Shown: positions 32,014-41,280 of the stretch, piece by piece
How the letters are laid out: each line of letters opens with the position of its first letter
Position numbering within the stretch: position 1 is the stretch's first letter
From: Aurantiacibacter sp. MUD11
GTDB lineage: Bacteria; Pseudomonadota; Alphaproteobacteria; Sphingomonadales; Sphingomonadaceae
Length of the DNA stretch: 64,000 bases
Reading direction: 5' to 3'
NCBI RefSeq assembly: GCF_026967575.1
Contig: NZ_CP114054.1
Location: 1,922,001 to 1,986,000 of the forward strand
Position numbers and translations under genes: made by a program
The notes under the pieces: generated by a model
What the model was told of the DNA's origin: nothing
Database searches by the model: none
What the model saw: the letters and a program-made list of their open reading frames with translations, nothing else

Positions 32014-33605
32014 TCGCGAATCAACGCCCGCAGCGCCTCGATCCGGTCCGCCTCGTGCGGCGGCTTGTCCCAGCGGATGCGGTGGATGCGCGGGAAACGC
32101 ATGGCGAGGCCGGACTTGTGGCGCTTGCTCTCATGCACGGAATCGAAGGCGACCTCGAACACCAGCGACTTGTCGGTCTCGCGCACCGGGCCGAAGCGGT
32201 TGAGGGTCTTCTGCCGTACGTGGCGGTCAAGCTTCTTCAGCTCCTCGTCGGTGAAGCCGGAATAGGCCTTGCCCACCGGCAGCAGGTCCGCGCCCTCGTC
32301 CGGGTCGCCGTCCCAGCAGCCGAAGGTGTAGTCGGAATAGAAGCTCGATCGCTTGCCGCTGCCGCGCTGGGCATACATCAGCACGCAGTCGACCAGCAGC
32401 GGATCGCGCTTCCACTTGTACCACAGGCCGGTCTTGCGACCGGGCGCATAGAGGCTGTCGCGCCGCTTGAGCATCAGCCCCTCGATGGCATCGTCGCGCG
32501 CACCTTCGCGGATCTGCGCGAGGTGTTCGAAGTCGCGCGCCTTGACCAGCTGGCTGAGGTCGAAATGCGATTCCGGCAGGCGCGGCATCAGCTGCTCAAG
32601 CCGTTCCCGGCGCGCGGACCACGGCAGGTCGCGCAGGTCTTCGCCGTCCAGCATCAGCACGTCGTAGAGCCGCACGAAGGCCGGGCTTTCGGTCAGCATC
32701 TTCTTGCTGACGGTCTTGCGGCCCAATCGCTGTTGCAGGGCGTTGAAGCTGGCCGCACCGCCTTCCTTGCCGCCCTGGTGCGTCCCGCGGACGAGCAGTT
32801 CGCCGTCGAGCACTGCGGGCAGTTCCAACGCGCCAACCAGTTCGGGGAAGGTGGCGGAAATGTCGTCGCCCGAGCGCGAGTAGACGCGTGTCTCGCCCGC
32901 GACATGGACCAGTTGCACGCGGATGCCGTCCCACTTCCACTCTGCGGCATAGTCGGCGAGGTCGACCACCGTGTCTTCCAGTGGGTGCGCCAGCATGAAG
33001 GGGCGGAACAGCGGCAGGTTGGCCGTGTCGGGCGGGTCCGCGCCATCGGCGGCCCAGGCGAACAGCTCGGCATAGGGCGGCTCGAGCGCGTGCCAGTACT
33101 CCTCCACCTCGTCGACCGGCACATCGAAGGCCTGCCCGAAGGCGACCTTGGCAAGGCGCGAGGACACGCCGACGCGCATCCCGCCCGTCGCCAGTTTGAA
33201 CAGCGCATAGCGACCCGAGGAATCGAGCCGGTCGAGCAGTCCTGGCAGTTCGCTCATGACACTGGCGCGAGTCATCTTTGCCAGCGAATCAGCCGCTTCG
33301 CTGACGGTCGGCGGCGGCGTGACGTCACCTTGCGGCTCGGGCCAGAGGAAGCTGGCGGTTTCCGCCGTGTCGCCCACGAAATCGCGGCTGAGCGACCATA
33401 ACACGGGATCGACGCGCTCCTTCAGCAGGTTGCGGATTGTCGATGATTTGACGGCGGGGAAATCCAGCCCGTCGGTCAGCGCGGCCAGCGCCCAGCCGCG
33501 ATCCGGATCGGGCGTGCCGCGCAGGTATTCCGCGATCAGCCGCAGCTTCTCGTTGCGGCTGCGCGTGTAGACCAGCGCGTCGACCAGGGCGGCGAAGTCC
33601 TCCAT
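32010..33605 (-). CDS. ATP-dependent DNA ligase (nuclease-associated type)
   Basis: A 531-residue ATP-dependent DNA ligase. The adenylation motif EWKWDGIRVQL near residue 210 carries the reactive lysine (KxDG), GELLVRG and GLMLKRRDS follow, and motif V/VI YKWKRDPLLVDC lies near 395. The N-terminal region (1-190) is a DNA-binding domain. This type usually sits with a beta-CASP-like exonuclease and an Lhr-type helicase in a DNA damage repair cassette; only the exonuclease is adjacent here. It begins two bases after the exonuclease stop. Confidence 0.93.
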   Translation of the reverse strand: MEDFAALVDALVYTRSRNEKLRLIAEYLRGTPDPDRGWALAALTDGLDFPAVKSSTIRNLLKERVDPVLWSLSRDFVGDTAETASFLWPEPQGDVTPPPTVSEAADSLAKMTRASVMSELPGLLDRLDSSGRYALFKLATGGMRVGVSSRLAKVAFGQAFDVPVDEVEEYWHALEPPYAELFAWAADGADPPDTANLPLFRPFMLAHPLEDTVVDLADYAAEWKWDGIRVQLVHVAGETRVYSRSGDDISATFPELVGALELPAVLDGELLVRGTHQGGKEGGAASFNALQQRLGRKTVSKKMLTESPAFVRLYDVLMLDGEDLRDLPWSARRERLEQLMPRLPESHFDLSQLVKARDFEHLAQIREGARDDAIEGLMLKRRDSLYAPGRKTGLWYKWKRDPLLVDCVLMYAQRGSGKRSSFYSDYTFGCWDGDPDEGADLLPVGKAYSGFTDEELKKLDRHVRQKTLNRFGPVRETDKSLVFEVAFDSVHESKRHKSGLAMRFPRIHRIRWDKPPHEADRIEALRALIRD

Positions 33606-33607
33606 CC

Positions 33608-34612
33608 CTAGTCGTCCTCGTCCTCGTAGCCGACCAGCGCCAGCGCACGGGCGCGCCGCTGGTGCAGCTGGTGCCAGCGCAGCAGTGCTTCCTCGCGGCC
33701 GTGGGTGATCCAGGTTTCCTGCGGGTCGACCTCCTCGATGGTGCGGGTGAGTTCGCCCCAGTCGGCATGGTCGGAGATCACCAGCGGCAGCTCGACATTC
33801 CGCTGCCGGGCGCGCTGTCGTACGCGCATCCAGCCGCTGGCCATGGCGGTGATGGGGTCGGGCAGGCGGCGGCTCCAGCGATCGTTGAGCGCCGCGGGCG
33901 GGCAGACGACCAGGTGGCCGTGGATGTCGTCCTTCTCATGGTCCGAGACCAGCCGCAATTCACCGAGGTCGACGCCGAACTCCTGATACAGGCGGCACAT
34001 CTTCTCCATCGCACCGTGCAGGTAGATCGGCTGGGCGTGCCCGGCGGCGCGCAATTCGGCGATCACGCGCTGTGCCTTGCCCAGCGCATAGGCGCCCACG
34101 AGCACGCAGCGATCCGGGTGCGCCTCCAGCCGACCAAGCAGCTTGGCCATCTCCTCCTCGATCGGAGGGTGGGTGAACAGCGGCAGGCCGAAGGTCGCCT
34201 CGGTGATGAAGATGTCGCAGGGCGTGACCTCGAAAGGCGGGCAGGTCGGGTCGGCGCGGCGCTTGTAGTCGCCGGTGATCACCACCCGCTCTCCGGCATG
34301 CTCCAGCAGGATCTGTGCGCTGCCCAGCACATGGCCGGCGGGGATGTAAGTGGCATCGACGCCGCCGGGCAGGCGGATCGTCTCGCCATATTCCACCGGG
34401 CTTGCGCCTTCGCGGGTGTTGTAGCGCAGTTCCATGATCGCCAGCGTTTCCGGCGTGGCGATCGTCTTGCCGTGGCCGCCGCGCGCATGGTCGGCATGGC
34501 CGTGCGTCACCATCGCGGTATCGACCGCTTTCGACGGGTCGATCCACATATCGGCAGGCACCACGTGCACGCCATGCGGCTCGGGGCGAATCCAGGAAAA
34601 AGGGGCGGCCAT
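33608..34612 (-). CDS. Ligase-associated metallo-beta-lactamase-fold exonuclease
   Basis: A 334-residue metal-dependent nuclease of the MBL fold. The zinc motif HGHADHARGGHGK near residues 38-50 matches HxHxDH, DYKRR and LVGAYALGKAQR follow, and the central MEKMCRLYQ / SDHEKDD region resembles the beta-CASP-type insertion. It starts two bases upstream of the DNA ligase gene and should work with it in DNA break repair. The 5' region contains copy 3 of the 16-base repeat 11 bases upstream of the ATG. Confidence 0.9.
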   Translation of the reverse strand: MAAPFSWIRPEPHGVHVVPADMWIDPSKAVDTAMVTHGHADHARGGHGKTIATPETLAIMELRYNTREGASPVEYGETIRLPGGVDATYIPAGHVLGSAQILLEHAGERVVITGDYKRRADPTCPPFEVTPCDIFITEATFGLPLFTHPPIEEEMAKLLGRLEAHPDRCVLVGAYALGKAQRVIAELRAAGHAQPIYLHGAMEKMCRLYQEFGVDLGELRLVSDHEKDDIHGHLVVCPPAALNDRWSRRLPDPITAMASGWMRVRQRARQRNVELPLVISDHADWGELTRTIEEVDPQETWITHGREEALLRWHQLHQRRARALALVGYEDEDD

Positions 34613-34622
34613 CGCAGTTAAA

Positions 34623-34638
34623 AAGTTGCGCCGCGCAA
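34623..34638 (-). repeat. 16-base inverted-repeat motif, copy 3
   Basis: On the minus strand TTGCGCGGCGCAACTT, identical to copies 1 and 2 (plus strand AAGTTGCGCCGCGCAA). It lies in the 53-base gap between the M1 peptidase stop and the nuclease start, 11 bases upstream of the nuclease ATG. Confidence 0.6.
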
Positions 34639-34665
34639 GTTTCGTTCCCTAGCTGGACCTTGGGC

Positions 34666-36360
34666 CTATTCGTTACGCCGCTGCCAGGTTTCGACTGCCT
34701 CATCATGTCGCAGGATGCGATTCGCCGGGTCGGGCAGCACATGGGCATCAGGGTGCGGCAGGGACACGGTGGCGGCTCCACCATCCATGTCGACGCGCTG
34801 GACCTCGCCGTCGATCGACACCTCTACCGGCATGGCAAAGGCATGGTCCGACGGGGTTTCCCATGCCAGCAGGAGGCTGTTGCCCTCGCGCTGCATGTCC
34901 AGGCGCGGCAGTGGTGCCTGGTAGAAGTAGGCGTCGAAGAACCAGGCAAGGTCCTGTCCGCTCATTTCCTCCAGTATGGCGCGAAAATCTTCCGTGGTGC
35001 GGTTCACCGGCCGGATTTCGCCGGGCTGCGGATCGTCGGTGCCATAAGTGAGGCGGGTGACGGCGGGGAACAGCACGTCGTCGCCGACCAGCCAGCGCAG
35101 CGTATGCATGATCCACGCGCCCTTGAAGTAGATATCGTCGCCCCATTTCGCCTGCTGGTCATTGTAGTCGGGCAGTTGTCCTTCTGGCGGCACCAGCGGT
35201 ACCCGGCTCCACACGCGCAGGCGATTGTCCCACATCTCCGCGTCGTAGAACATCTCGCCGCGCGCCCAGCCAAGGTAGAGCGGCTGCGTCCAGGTGGTGA
35301 TCCCCTCGTGCAGCCACATGTGGTTGATGTTCTCGTGCGTCAGCTGGTTGGCGAACCACTCGTGCGCGAATTCATGCTGCAGCAGCCAGTCGTGACCGTA
35401 GGCTTCCGGCCGGAAGCCGTTGCCATAGGCATTGATCGTCTGGTGCTCCATGCCGAGGTGCGGCGTCTCGACGACGCCGGCCTTCTCGTCACCGAAGGGG
35501 TAGGGGCCGAAGACCTGTTCCATGAAGGTAATCTGGTCGGCCATTTCGCCCAGCAGGCGCTCGGCACCTTCGGCGTGACCGGGAAGATGCCAGAAGACCA
35601 GCGGAATATCGTTGCCGTAACGGCTCGCATAGTTGCGCTGCGCGACTTCGTAGGGGCCGATCTGGAGCGCAACGCCATAGTTGCTGGGATCGCGCGCGCG
35701 CCAGTGAAAGGTGGTCGTGCCGTCACCGCGTTCTGTGCCAATTTGGCGACCGTTGCCAGCCACGACTAACCCTTCCGGCACTGTCACGACGAGGTCGATC
35801 GTGCCGAGCCGGTGCGAGGAATGGTCGATGCAGGGCCAGAACAGGTCGCAACCTTCACCCTGCAAGGCTGTGGCGATCCACGGCTGCCCGTCCTCGGTCT
35901 CCGCCCAGACGAAGCCGCCCTGCCACGGGGCATTGAGCGCCACGTGCGGCTGGCCGTCGTAGAAGACACGGACGGCCAGGGATTCGCCGGCGCTGGCCGG
36001 GCGGGGCAGGTCGATCGTCAGCAGGCCGTCCGGGTTCCGCCAGGCGTCGTCGGCCAGTGCCTCGCCTTCGACATAGATGCCGTGGATGCGGAAGCGCGGA
36101 TCGAGGTCGAAGGCCAGTTCGGCCACATCGTTCCGCAGCTCAACGCGATAATGGCCGTCGCCGGTGATCCGCTGCTCTTCCGGATCGACCACGATGGACA
36201 GCGAGACGTGCTCCAGTTGCATCGCCGTCCGCGCGCCTTCCAGCGGCAGGTCGGTCTGCGCGGTGCGCTCGGCCAAGGGAGGCGCGTCCTGCGCCCAAAC
36301 GGGAACGGCGAGGGCACATACCCCCGCCGCTGCCAGTGTCAGGAATGTGTTCGACTGCAT
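34666..36360 (-). CDS. M1 family zinc metallopeptidase (aminopeptidase)
   Basis: A 564-residue M1 peptidase. A signal peptide MQSNTFLTLAAAGVCALAVPVWA directs it to the periplasm. The zinc motif HEFAHEWFANQL (HExxH) is near residue 326 and the second zinc-binding glutamate is 18 residues later in LHEG; GMEHQTINAYGNG and the WIATALQGEGCDLFWPCID block belong to the aminopeptidase fold. It would remove N-terminal residues from periplasmic peptides. Ends in a non-catalytic domain with a C-terminal region near PHPDAHVLPDPANR. Divergent from nothing; it sits between clpA and the nuclease gene. Confidence 0.92.
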   Translation of the reverse strand: MQSNTFLTLAAAGVCALAVPVWAQDAPPLAERTAQTDLPLEGARTAMQLEHVSLSIVVDPEEQRITGDGHYRVELRNDVAELAFDLDPRFRIHGIYVEGEALADDAWRNPDGLLTIDLPRPASAGESLAVRVFYDGQPHVALNAPWQGGFVWAETEDGQPWIATALQGEGCDLFWPCIDHSSHRLGTIDLVVTVPEGLVVAGNGRQIGTERGDGTTTFHWRARDPSNYGVALQIGPYEVAQRNYASRYGNDIPLVFWHLPGHAEGAERLLGEMADQITFMEQVFGPYPFGDEKAGVVETPHLGMEHQTINAYGNGFRPEAYGHDWLLQHEFAHEWFANQLTHENINHMWLHEGITTWTQPLYLGWARGEMFYDAEMWDNRLRVWSRVPLVPPEGQLPDYNDQQAKWGDDIYFKGAWIMHTLRWLVGDDVLFPAVTRLTYGTDDPQPGEIRPVNRTTEDFRAILEEMSGQDLAWFFDAYFYQAPLPRLDMQREGNSLLLAWETPSDHAFAMPVEVSIDGEVQRVDMDGGAATVSLPHPDAHVLPDPANRILRHDEAVETWQRRNE

Positions 36361-36392
36361 GGCGCGAGCCTAGCCCGCGCCGCGCCTGTCGC

Positions 36393-38792
36393 CTAGTCCT
36401 CCGACTTGTCGTCGCCCTTGTCCTCGGCCGTGGTCGAGGTGTCGGGCTTCTTCGGCGCCGCCTTCTTGGCAGCAGGCTTCTTCTTCGCCGCAGGCTTGCG
36501 CTTGGCCTTGGACTTGGGTGGTGCCGGGGTCAGTTCGAAGGCGAGGGCATCGTCCTTCACGCTGACATGCACCTCGCCGCCGCTGGCAAGCTTGCCGAAC
36601 AGCAACTCCTCGGCGAGCGGCTGCTTGACCTTTTCCTGGATCAGGCGAGCCATCGGGCGGGCGCCCATCAGCTTGTCGTAGCCGCGCTTGGCCAGCCAGT
36701 CGCGGGCGTCGCCGTCGAACTGGATGTGCACGTTCTGCTCGCCCAGCTGCAGTTCCAGCTGCAGGATGAACTTGTCGACCACGCGGCTGACGGTTTCCTT
36801 GCCGAGGTAGGCGAAGGGCACCACGGCATCGAGGCGGTTGCGGAATTCGGGGGTGAACATCTTTTTCACCGCCTCTTCCGAAGCCTCGGTCTTCTGGCCT
36901 GCGCCGAAGCCGATCGACTGCTTCGCCGCGTCGGACGCGCCGGCGTTGGTCGTCATGATCAGCACGACATTGCGGAAGTCCACCGTCTTGCCGTGATGGT
37001 CGGTCAGCTGGCCGTTATCCATCACCTGCAGCAGGATGTTGAACAGGTCCGGGTGCGCCTTTTCGATCTCGTCGAGGAGCAGCACGCAGTGCGGGTGCTG
37101 GTCGATGGCATCGGTCAGCAGGCCGCCCTGGTCGTAACCGACATAGCCGGGAGGCGCGCCGATCAGGCGGGAGACGCTGTGGCGCTCCATGTATTCGGAC
37201 ATGTCGAAACGCTTCAGCTCGATGCCCATGATGGAGGCGAGCTGGCGTGCCACCTCGGTCTTGCCGACGCCGGTGGGGCCGGAGAAGAGGAACGAGCCGA
37301 TCGGCTTGTCCGCTTCGCGCAGGCCGGCACGGCTCAGCTTCATGGCGGTCGACAGACGTTCGATCGCCTCGTCCTGGCCATAGACCACGCGCTTCAGGTC
37401 CTTCTCGAGATTGCCCAGCGCCTTCTTGTCGTCCTTGCTGACCGACTTCGGCGGGATGCGCGCCATCGTCGCTACGACCTTCTCGATTTCCTTGGCGGTA
37501 ATCGTCTTGCGGCGGCGGCTGGGCGGTACCAGCATCTGCATGGCGCCGACCTCGTCGATCACGTCGATCGCCTTGTCGGGCAGCTTGCGGTCGTTGATGT
37601 AGCGCGCGCTCATCTCCACTGCGGTCTTGATCGCGTCGGGCGTGTACTTGACCTTGTGGTGCTCCTCGAAGGCGCTGCGCAGCCCCTTGAGGATCTTGAT
37701 CGTGTCTTCCACCGTCGGCTCGTTCACGTCGATCTTCTGGAACCGGCGCAGCAGGGCACGGTCCTTCTCGAAGTGGTTGCGGAACTCCTTGTAGGTGGTC
37801 GAGCCGATGCAACGGATCGCCCCGCTCGACAGTGCCGGCTTGAGCAGGTTGGAGGCGTCCATCGCCCCGCCGCTGGTTGCGCCGGCACCGATGACTGTGT
37901 GGATTTCATCAATGAAAAGAATGGCTTCGGGCATCTTTTCGAGTTCGTTGACGACCTGCTTCAGGCGTTCCTCGAAATCGCCGCGATAGCGCGTGCCGGC
38001 CAGCAGCGCCCCCATGTCGAGCGCATAGATGACCGCGTCTTCCAGCACTTCGGGCACGTCGCCTTCGACGATCTTGCGCGCCAGGCCCTCGGCGATGGCC
38101 GTCTTGCCGACGCCCGGATCGCCCACGTAGAGCGGGTTGTTCTTCGACCGGCGGCAGAGGATCTGCACCGTGCGGTCCACTTCCGGACCACGGCCGATCA
38201 GCGGGTCGATCCGCCCGTCCAGCGCCTTCTGGTTCAGGTTCACGCAGAACTGGTCGAGCGCGGAATCCTTCTTGTTCTTGTCTGCCTTTTCCTCGCCCTT
38301 GGTCTGGGCTTCTTCCTCCGCGCCGGAGGGCGTGCGGCTTTCCAGCTGCTTGCCGCCCTTGCCGATGCCGTGGCTGATGAAGCTGACCGCGTCGAGGCGG
38401 CTCATATCCTGCTGTTGCAGGAAATAGACGGCGTAGCTGTCCCGCTCCGAAAACAGCGCGACCAGCACGTTGGCGCCGGTCACCATGTCCTTCCCGGAAG
38501 ACTGGACGTGCAGGATGGCGCGCTGGATCACCCGCTGGAACCCGGCGGTGGGCTGCGGATCGGCGTCCTCGTCGCTCTTCAGCGACTGGTATTCCTGGTC
38601 AAGATACTGGCGCACCACGGTGCCCAGTTCTTCCATGTCGACCCCGCAGGCATTCATCACCTCGCCCGCGTCGGGATCGTCCACCAGCGCCAGTAACAGG
38701 TGTTCGAGCGTCGCATATTCGTGCGTCCGGTCGATCGCGTGCTGGATCGCGGTGTGGAGGGTCTTTTCGAGGTTTTGCGCGAAACTTGGCAT
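36393..38792 (-). CDS. clpA: ATP-dependent Clp protease ATPase subunit ClpA
   Basis: A 799-residue AAA+ unfoldase. The N domain (about 1-140) starts FAQNLEKTLHTAIQHAIDRTHEYATLEHLLLAL; AAA1 has Walker A GDPGVGKTAIAEG near 220 and Walker B ILFIDEIHTVIGAG; AAA2 has Walker A GPTGVGKTEVARQL near 500 and Walker B VLLLDEIEKAHPD. A lysine/alanine/proline-rich C-terminal tail (about 758-799) is unusual. The ClpP-binding loop is probably near 615-620 as in ClpA (not verified). No clpS is upstream, contrary to the usual clpS-clpA pair. Confidence 0.94.
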   Translation of the reverse strand: MPSFAQNLEKTLHTAIQHAIDRTHEYATLEHLLLALVDDPDAGEVMNACGVDMEELGTVVRQYLDQEYQSLKSDEDADPQPTAGFQRVIQRAILHVQSSGKDMVTGANVLVALFSERDSYAVYFLQQQDMSRLDAVSFISHGIGKGGKQLESRTPSGAEEEAQTKGEEKADKNKKDSALDQFCVNLNQKALDGRIDPLIGRGPEVDRTVQILCRRSKNNPLYVGDPGVGKTAIAEGLARKIVEGDVPEVLEDAVIYALDMGALLAGTRYRGDFEERLKQVVNELEKMPEAILFIDEIHTVIGAGATSGGAMDASNLLKPALSSGAIRCIGSTTYKEFRNHFEKDRALLRRFQKIDVNEPTVEDTIKILKGLRSAFEEHHKVKYTPDAIKTAVEMSARYINDRKLPDKAIDVIDEVGAMQMLVPPSRRRKTITAKEIEKVVATMARIPPKSVSKDDKKALGNLEKDLKRVVYGQDEAIERLSTAMKLSRAGLREADKPIGSFLFSGPTGVGKTEVARQLASIMGIELKRFDMSEYMERHSVSRLIGAPPGYVGYDQGGLLTDAIDQHPHCVLLLDEIEKAHPDLFNILLQVMDNGQLTDHHGKTVDFRNVVLIMTTNAGASDAAKQSIGFGAGQKTEASEEAVKKMFTPEFRNRLDAVVPFAYLGKETVSRVVDKFILQLELQLGEQNVHIQFDGDARDWLAKRGYDKLMGARPMARLIQEKVKQPLAEELLFGKLASGGEVHVSVKDDALAFELTPAPPKSKAKRKPAAKKKPAAKKAAPKKPDTSTTAEDKGDDKSED

Positions 38793-38974
38793 GTATGTCC
38801 TTGGCTGGCCTCAGGCCATGGCGGGATGTGTCAACGAATGTGCGCAGGGCAGAGTGAATATCGGCCTAACGCGGGGGGTGAACGCCAGGCCGGAGCGACC
38901 TGCCGAATGCTTGGTACAATATATGGTGCGCGGCAGCGCGATTGCGAGGGGTCCAACGGGCCGTAGGCGGCCCA

Positions 38975-39181
38975 TCAGTCCGCCTCCCTGGGCTTGAACA
39001 GCGCATCGGCCAGCTTGCGGTGGTCCGCCGCCTTGGCGTGATGCGCCTTCACCCGCGCGATTTCCACTTCCAGCAGCTGTACGCGTTCGAGCAATTCGTC
39101 CTGCGAATAGGCATCAAGGCTTTCGCCAGCCAGCTGGCTGGCAGCATCGGAACGGCTCCGCGGAAGGTCGCCTTCGTCCAT
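38975..39181 (-). CDS. DUF1192 family small protein
   Basis: A 68-residue protein of the DUF1192 family (function unknown). ESLDAYSQDELLERVQLLEVEIARVKAHHAKA is an amphipathic helix with a leucine pattern suggestive of a coiled coil, and the tail DALFKPREAD is typical of the family. Divergent from the quinone oxidoreductase gene, with a 94-base gap between them; the association is common in alphaproteobacteria. Confidence 0.85.
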   Translation of the reverse strand: MDEGDLPRSRSDAASQLAGESLDAYSQDELLERVQLLEVEIARVKAHHAKAADHRKLADALFKPREAD

Positions 39182-39275
39182 TGCAGTGCAACATCGGCAC
39201 AGCGGCGCTTGCTGTCAATGGCACTGGCCCTTAGGGCTGTGCATCCGCGTGGACAGACGAGACAGGGGGGACCGG

Positions 39276-40289
39276 GTGGCCGATACATTGCCGAGCACGA
39301 TGACCGTGGTTGCGATCAGCGAGCCTGGCGGGCCCGAGGTCCTGCAAGCGACCAGGCGCGACGTGCCACGGCCCGGCCAGGGCGAGGTGCTGGTGCGCGT
39401 CAGCCATGCCGGGGTGAACCGACCAGACTGCCTGCAGCGCGCCGGGCTCTATCCGCCCCCGCCGGGTGCCTCCGACCTGCCCGGTCTGGAAATTTCCGGA
39501 GAGATCGTGGCGCTCGGCGAAGGCGTCGATGCCGCCGAACTGGGCAAGCTGGTCTGCGCGCTGGTGAACGGCGGTGGCTATGCCGAATACTGCATCGCGC
39601 GCCCCGAACACTGCCTGCCGGTGCCCGAAGGCCTGTCCATGGCAGAAGCGGCAGCCATGCCGGAGACCTTCTTCACCGTCTGGCACAATGTCTTCCAGCG
39701 CGGCTACGCCCGCGACGGGGAGACGATCCTGATCCACGGCGGTACCAGCGGCATCGGCACGACCGCGATCATGCTGGCCAAGCTGTTCGGCCTGCGCGTG
39801 ATCGCCACCTGCGGCTCCGACGCAAAATGCGCCGCGGCGATCAAGGTGGGGGCGGACCTCGCCATCAACTACAAGGCACAGGACTTCGTCGAGGAGGTGC
39901 GCAGCTTCACCGACGGCCAAGGCGCCAACCTGATCCTTGACGTCGTCGCGGGCAACTACACCCAGCGCAACCTCGACGCGCTGGCGCCGGATGGCCGGCT
40001 GGTGGTGATTGCCACGCTCGGCGGCGCCATGTCGGAAGTGAATGTGGCCAAGATGATGGTGAAGCGGCAGACCATCACCGGCTCCACGCTGCGCCCGCGC
40101 ACCAACACCTTCAAGGGTCTGCTGGCGGACGAGCTGTTCCGCGAAGTCTGGCCCATGGTCGAGAGCGGGGAGCTGCGCCCCGTGATGGATGAAACCTACC
40201 CGCTGGCACAGGCCGCCAAGGCCCATGCCCGCATGGAAGCGGGAGAGCACGTCGGCAAGATCGTGCTCGCCGTTGCCGGAGACGATTGA
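39276..40289 (+). CDS. NAD(P)H-quinone oxidoreductase (zeta-crystallin/TP53I3 type)
   Basis: A 337-residue zinc-free medium-chain dehydrogenase. ISEPGGPEVLQATRRDVPRP opens the fold; GVNRPDCLQRAG and PGLEISGEIVALGEGV follow; the NADPH motif is GGTSGIGTTAIMLAK near residue 156; TITGSTLRPRT near 275 is typical. It reduces quinones in one- or two-electron steps. GTG 39276 has AGGGGGG five bases upstream; ATG 39300 (MTVVAISEP) is the alternative start. The stop overlaps the next start (TGATG). Confidence 0.92.
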   Translation: MADTLPSTMTVVAISEPGGPEVLQATRRDVPRPGQGEVLVRVSHAGVNRPDCLQRAGLYPPPPGASDLPGLEISGEIVALGEGVDAAELGKLVCALVNGGGYAEYCIARPEHCLPVPEGLSMAEAAAMPETFFTVWHNVFQRGYARDGETILIHGGTSGIGTTAIMLAKLFGLRVIATCGSDAKCAAAIKVGADLAINYKAQDFVEEVRSFTDGQGANLILDVVAGNYTQRNLDALAPDGRLVVIATLGGAMSEVNVAKMMVKRQTITGSTLRPRTNTFKGLLADELFREVWPMVESGELRPVMDETYPLAQAAKAHARMEAGEHVGKIVLAVAGDD

Positions 40290-41167
40290 TGACCCGCGAA
40301 GACCTTTATGCCCACGCCGATGCCTTCCTCGCTGCCCTTGCCATCCGCGACGCGGTCAGTCTGCCCTGGGCGGAAGATCCCGTGTTCACCGAGAACAACG
40401 TCCAGCTCGCCATCGGTGACGGCATCTGGAACACCATCGACAAGGTGGAGCCCGGCTATGACCTGAAGACGGCGGACCCCGCCACCGGCCAGGTCGGCTG
40501 GATCGGCCATGTCGTCGAAGGGCCGGACACTTCGGTCATGTGCCTGCGCCTCGCCATTGCCGATGGCCGCATTGCCGAGGCCGAGATCATCGTCTGCCGC
40601 CCGCACGAACTGGGGCCGTTCCCACAGATCGACCTCGACCGCCGCCCGCGCGCGATCATGCTGGCCGACGTGCCCGAAGGCCAGCGCAGCAGCCGCGAGG
40701 AGATGATCCGCCTGGCCGACGGCTATTTCGAGACGCTCGAGCTGAACGACGGCACGCTGCACACCGAGTTCACCGACGATTGCGACCGCATCGAGAACGG
40801 GTTGCAGACGACCAACACCCATATCGATGGCTATCCCATCGCGGCGATGGGCACGGCGGACCAGTTCCGGCTGGGCCAGTACAAGTACGACGATCGCCTG
40901 CGCGACCGTCGCTTCCCGCTGGTGGACGAGGACAAGGGCATCGTCATGGCCGCCGGCTTCATCGACCATTCGGGCAGCCTGACCGACATCACCTGGACCG
41001 ACGGCAGCAAGCACAAGTCGATCTTCCACTACCCCCACAGCTTCGTGCTGCTGGAACTGTTCAAGATCGTCGGCGGCAAGATCGCCGCGGTGGAGGCGGT
41101 GTTCGTCACCGTGCCCTACAACATGGTCTCGCCCTGGGTTGCGCCGCAACCTTATGTCGTGCGCTGA
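40289..41167 (+). CDS. Conserved protein, NTF2-like, unknown function
   Basis: A 292-residue protein with no certain assignment. It seems to have two NTF2-like halves: residues about 5-120 (YAHADAFLAALAIRDAVSLPWAEDPVFTENN) and 145-290 (LADGYFETLELNDGTLHTEFTDDCDRIENG), each starting with a helix then a hydrophobic strand pattern. No signal peptide or membrane segment. It overlaps the quinone oxidoreductase stop by TGATG, so it may work with that enzyme or with its product. Closest guess is a hydrolase/isomerase-like fold; confidence is in being real, not in function. Confidence 0.75.
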   Translation: MTREDLYAHADAFLAALAIRDAVSLPWAEDPVFTENNVQLAIGDGIWNTIDKVEPGYDLKTADPATGQVGWIGHVVEGPDTSVMCLRLAIADGRIAEAEIIVCRPHELGPFPQIDLDRRPRAIMLADVPEGQRSSREEMIRLADGYFETLELNDGTLHTEFTDDCDRIENGLQTTNTHIDGYPIAAMGTADQFRLGQYKYDDRLRDRRFPLVDEDKGIVMAAGFIDHSGSLTDITWTDGSKHKSIFHYPHSFVLLELFKIVGGKIAAVEAVFVTVPYNMVSPWVAPQPYVVR

Positions 41168-41280
41168 CTCGAAAGCGTAACACTGTCGTCGAACTGCCGC
41201 GGGACTGATGTTCGCCTGTAACAAACAGGACTCATAGAATCGCAGCCAAACACGCAGCAACACGAGGCTTGTTCGCGCAC

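Noticed and set aside
36336..38696. 786-residue open frame on the plus strand opposite clpA
   Set aside because: Complete antisense of clpA, no recognisable motif; shadow of third-position GC bias.
41141..41156. TTGCGCCGCAA palindrome near the end of the NTF2-like gene
   Set aside because: Shorter core and different from the 16-base motif; probably coding coincidence.
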